64,000 nt of DNA from Gordionus sp. m RMFG-2023 (taxonomy: Eukaryota; Nematomorpha; Gordioida; Chordodea; Parachordodidae), in contig NC_088777.1 of the NCBI RefSeq assembly GCF_954871325.1, forward strand, positions 2,482,509-2,546,508, given 5' to 3'. This document shows positions 61,039 to 64,000 of this stretch, piece after piece. The notes under the pieces are model-generated. The model saw only the letters and a list, made by a program, of their open reading frames with translations. It was not told the DNA's origin and did no database searches. The position numbers were made by a program, and so were the translations under genes. Every line of letters begins with the position of its first letter. Position 1 is the stretch's first letter.

Positions 61039-63773
61039 GTGTTGTTGTACAGTTGGCAAAATTTGAGGACATCTTCCAAATGTTTCTTCGAAACTTCCCA
61101 GAGATCCTGGGCTCGCGCGAAATCTTTGACCACGATGAGGTCATTTTCATCGACGATTGTCAGCTTGGAGAAGTATTTGGTGAACGCGGCTACCGAATCT
61201 TTCCTGCCAAATCATAAAAACGATAAATAAATAAAGAAATCATATATTTTTCTGAGATCTAAGCCAAAACCAAGTGGCGGCAATTCTGATAGAAAAGGAA
61301 ATATTAAGATATTATGTGTGTATGGCCGGATGAGTATTATAAAGTTCTATATCCATTTTTTTTAGAAAATAAATATTTCTAGTAAGCACATTTTAAATGA
61401 TACATATAAAAAGAGATTATTCAAAAATTTCAACATTTTTATAGATATATAAAAATGATGTAATTGCACTTTGAATACAAGTGGATATAGAACATTATAA
61501 TACTCAATTGACGAACTAATGTCGTAATTATTTTGCCCGAATGTGAATTGTATTCAAAAATACGTATGGTTATGGTTAAAATTAATTTTCGGTTTTGGAT
61601 TTTTAATTTTAAAAATATAAATAAAAAATATTATTTTTCTTGTGTAGTTAAACGGCTCTCAAAGTTTTATTTATTTTATGGTCGATTGATTTAAAATCCC
61701 TATTTTTTCATTGGTTCCTAAAAACTTTAAAAAAAACACACAAAACCAATTGAAAATAGGAAAGAGAGAATATTTTTAACGAATTAAATTGAGGAATCGT
61801 TTATTATTATTATTTTTAGGTTCTTACATGGTTAGATAGATTTCCTCGTCATTTGTAACCTTATATGATTGTTGCCTGGTCATTTTAACGCCCCATAATA
61901 GGATAGTAATATTGAGGCAAAAGATAAACTATTAATTAATACCAAAAAAATATATATAATATTATCGTATAAAAAAATTTATATACGTGTAAGGAAATTA
62001 AGGGATAAAATAAACAAACTTAAAATACAAGTCAAAAACTTGTGAATTCAAACAAAATTTTAAAGGTGGTGGAAAATTAATGTTTCGGCCTAGCATAGAT
62101 ATTTAACAGAAAATTAGTACATGTTAGATATTATGATATATAATTTTTCATAAATGGAAAAATAGTTGAAAATAATAACCGGGATTGATGCATTGATGCA
62201 TCCAAAACCATATATGATCCCAGATCATCATCACAATAAAGCATTTTAATCAAAAAAAACAAAACCAAATCTATTCCACTCCTATAAAACTTAATTCCAA
62301 GCTTTATCCTCACAAAGAATGAGAACATTGTCTCGAACCCTTAGAAGATTAATCCCATCAGACTGCCATACTCGTAAAATTTCTAACAGCTTCGAAATCG
62401 TTCGATATATCTCGCATTATCTAAGATTGCAAGACAATACCTGATTTTTTCAAACGCAGCGCAGCCATTGGCTAGACCTTAACATTTTGCCTATAAGTCC
62501 CTTGATCTTGCTAGCAAAAAAATCACTGTAGAAGTAAATTAAGGAGAACTAATATTTACCCGTTGGCCTTCTAAATCGCGTTGTCACCCACTTTAAGAAC
62601 AATGACAGTTAAGAGTAAAGAATCACACAAATGGTTTCCACCCCCCCCTCCAGAGTAAAACTAGTATCAATGAGACTTGATAACCCGCGACAATAAAATC
62701 TAATATAAGAGGATGCTCTCATATATGCTGAGTTGAATAAATTCGTCAAATATTAGCCAGCATCTCGGCATTTCTATCCATAATTGCGACATCAACATTT
62801 TTCGACTCTTCTTGCCCTTAGGGCAATGCATCACAACTAGAATCAAGGATCCCAACGATAGATATACCATACCTGGCTCTGTCCGAGGATGGCCTTAAAG
62901 ATGGTTAAAGCAAATTATCTCAGAGTTTTGCAATGGGCCGTAGAAAGAGAGAGAATCTATATTACATGATCTGGCCAATATTTTATATCATAACTAACAT
63001 GTAATACAAATTTTCGTAAAATCGATGTTAAACTATTATTAAGTTTTTATTACCCCACTTATAACCTTGGTTCACAGATCTTTTTGATTTATAAATTTGT
63101 TTAATTTAAAAGAGTTATCACTTACCTAACATATTGGCTATTATAAGCGTTTCAACCTAAATTTAACTATATATATATATTATTTTATTATGTATATTTT
63201 TTTATAAATTGTAAAAAATAAATTATTGCCTTTCTAATGATTACAAAACATATTTATTGACAAATTTGTTAGAAATAATTTTCAAAAAACACCCGAAAAA
63301 TGTCAAAACGTAGAAATTTACTATTTGATAGACATTATATATGTATATATAAAACTTTATTAGACAAGTTGAATAGTACGGTTTGCGATTGGGCGGAATA
63401 AAATTCGTTCAGGGTTCTCAAAATGTTGGTCACGTGTGATTTACTAAATTTTTCTAAATTTTGGTCATCGACGATGTAGGAGAAAAGAGCGAGATTGACA
63501 TTGGACAGTGCTCCCTAAATAAGAAGAGAAAAAATAAAAGAAGAAGAAATTGATATAATCTGTTGTATATATTTTATAATATGTTTATCTTTATTTTACT
63601 AATCTGAGATTAAATAAGATAATACATAATTATTTTTATTGATATAAACAAACCATAATTTGATTAATAAAATTAAATAATCGATTTTAATTGTAAACTT
63701 GATCCTTTAGGTTACATTTCGCTAATATGGAAGCGTTTCGTAAAATTTGTGTCATCAGATACAAGAAGCATTT
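60996..63773 (-). CDS. unrecognised helix-rich protein, C-terminal three exons
   Basis: Exons on the minus strand: 63699-63773 (25 codons, KCFLYLMTQILRNASILAKC...), 63366-63514 (GALSNVNLALFSYIVDD..., acceptor with a good pyrimidine tract TTCTTATTTAG), and 60996-61203 (ends DLFADKFREKILK, stop). Junctions are phase-compatible: phase 0 between the first two, and TT/G giving Leu between the last two. The result is about 143 residues of amphipathic helices without Cys pairs or a membrane segment, suggesting the end of a helical-repeat or scaffold protein. Codon use is GC-richer than the surroundings, typical of a conserved gene. I cannot name the family. The 5' part lies beyond the right edge, past the 28S-like segment. 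Donor CTT-GTCTAA is weak. Confidence 0.6.
61204..63365. other. intron of the helix-rich gene, with a GC-richer tract
   Basis: 2.2 kb. The tract 62180-62960 is less AT-rich than typical intron and has broken frames on both strands, one plus-strand stretch reading LFLPLGQCITTRIKDP. No family is recognised; it could be old transposon sequence. The rest is AT-rich. Confidence 0.4.
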
Positions 63774-63838
63774 CTTTAAATACGAAAATAAAAAAAATAT
63801 AGGAAGTTAAGATTATAATATAGGTCTTATTATAAATA

Positions 63839-64000
63839 GAGCGGTCTGACGTTCGGCGACCGCCTCGCTTGGTGAAAGGGAATCGGGTTAATATTTCCAG
63901 ATGGTTACGGAGATAAATTTCGTTTCGCTGTCAAAAACGAGCGAGGTTAAGTGCGGCAACGCAAACCGACTCGATGACGTTTTCGACGACTCCGTAAGGA
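63839..64000 (+). rRNA. 28S rRNA segment (partial, continues past the window)
   Basis: Three conserved large-subunit rRNA words occur in order and at natural spacing: GAAAGGGAATCGGGTTAATA, a short CGGAGAT after a variable stem, and GTGCGGCAACGCAAAC followed by GACTCGATGACG. In human 28S the same order is GAAAGGGAGTCGGGTT, GGCGGAGATGG, GTGCGGTAACGCGACC. The segment begins abruptly near 63839; the preceding sequence is not rRNA. It is either an rDNA fragment inserted into the neighbouring gene or the broken edge of an rDNA unit. Confidence 0.85.

Noticed and set aside
63839-64000. Minus-strand open stretches (for example ENVIESVCVAALNLARF) that look like another exon of the neighbouring helical gene
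   Set aside because: The plus strand matches three ordered 28S rRNA motifs at natural spacing, which explains the GC content; the open frames are then incidental.

Overview
This is nuclear DNA from an animal with a very AT-rich genome. Genes have spliced GT-AG introns, and the transposons (RTE-type LINE, hAT, MULE/FLYWCH, Helitron, Gypsy LTR, many short TIR elements) are typical of invertebrates. An acid-lipase (LIPA/lip3-type) gene and the repeat set suggest an arthropod, but a flatworm or other invertebrate is not excluded. No prokaryotic features are present.

Layout. 1-5.5 kb: a small TIR element, then three exons of an acid lipase on the minus strand, whose 3' part lies off the left edge. 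5.1-25.3 kb is a transposon graveyard: a LINE tail, a broken Gypsy-like element, a 2-kb element with ~300-bp inverted ends, a LINE 3' half with a recognisable 3' hairpin and (ATGA)n tail, a MULE transposase between long fold-back arms of short tandem repeats, and a second broken Gypsy element. The last is split by an RTE LINE with an intact 706-residue reverse-transcriptase frame, and its 3' LTR holds a hAT element with a perfect 8-bp target duplication.

26.6-50.7 kb is the main discovery. On the minus strand, 32 tiny exons (21-45 nt, all divisible by three, all flanked by phase-1 introns) fall into four successive blocks of eight exons. The blocks encode 75, 76, 76 and 77 residues of mutually similar protein, and a short terminal exon with a stop follows. 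No single six-frame reading frame shows it; it appears only when splice sites and phase are read together. The architecture recalls schistosome micro-exon genes and aphid bicycle genes, but the protein repeat is not one I recognise. A further exon copy at 56.3 kb suggests an upstream block or a duplicated gene end. Its introns hold MITEs, LINE fragments and simple repeats.

50.7-60.7 kb is AT-rich DNA with satellites, a FLYWCH remnant, a Helitron Rep fragment, a tRNA-derived SINE-like unit, a minisatellite and two GC-richer islands of unknown meaning. 60.7-63.8 kb carries three exons of an unrecognised helix-rich protein on the minus strand; its last coding segment and 3' flank are tandemly duplicated. 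The window ends inside a stretch matching 28S rRNA on the plus strand, about 65 bp upstream of that gene's most 5' visible exon.
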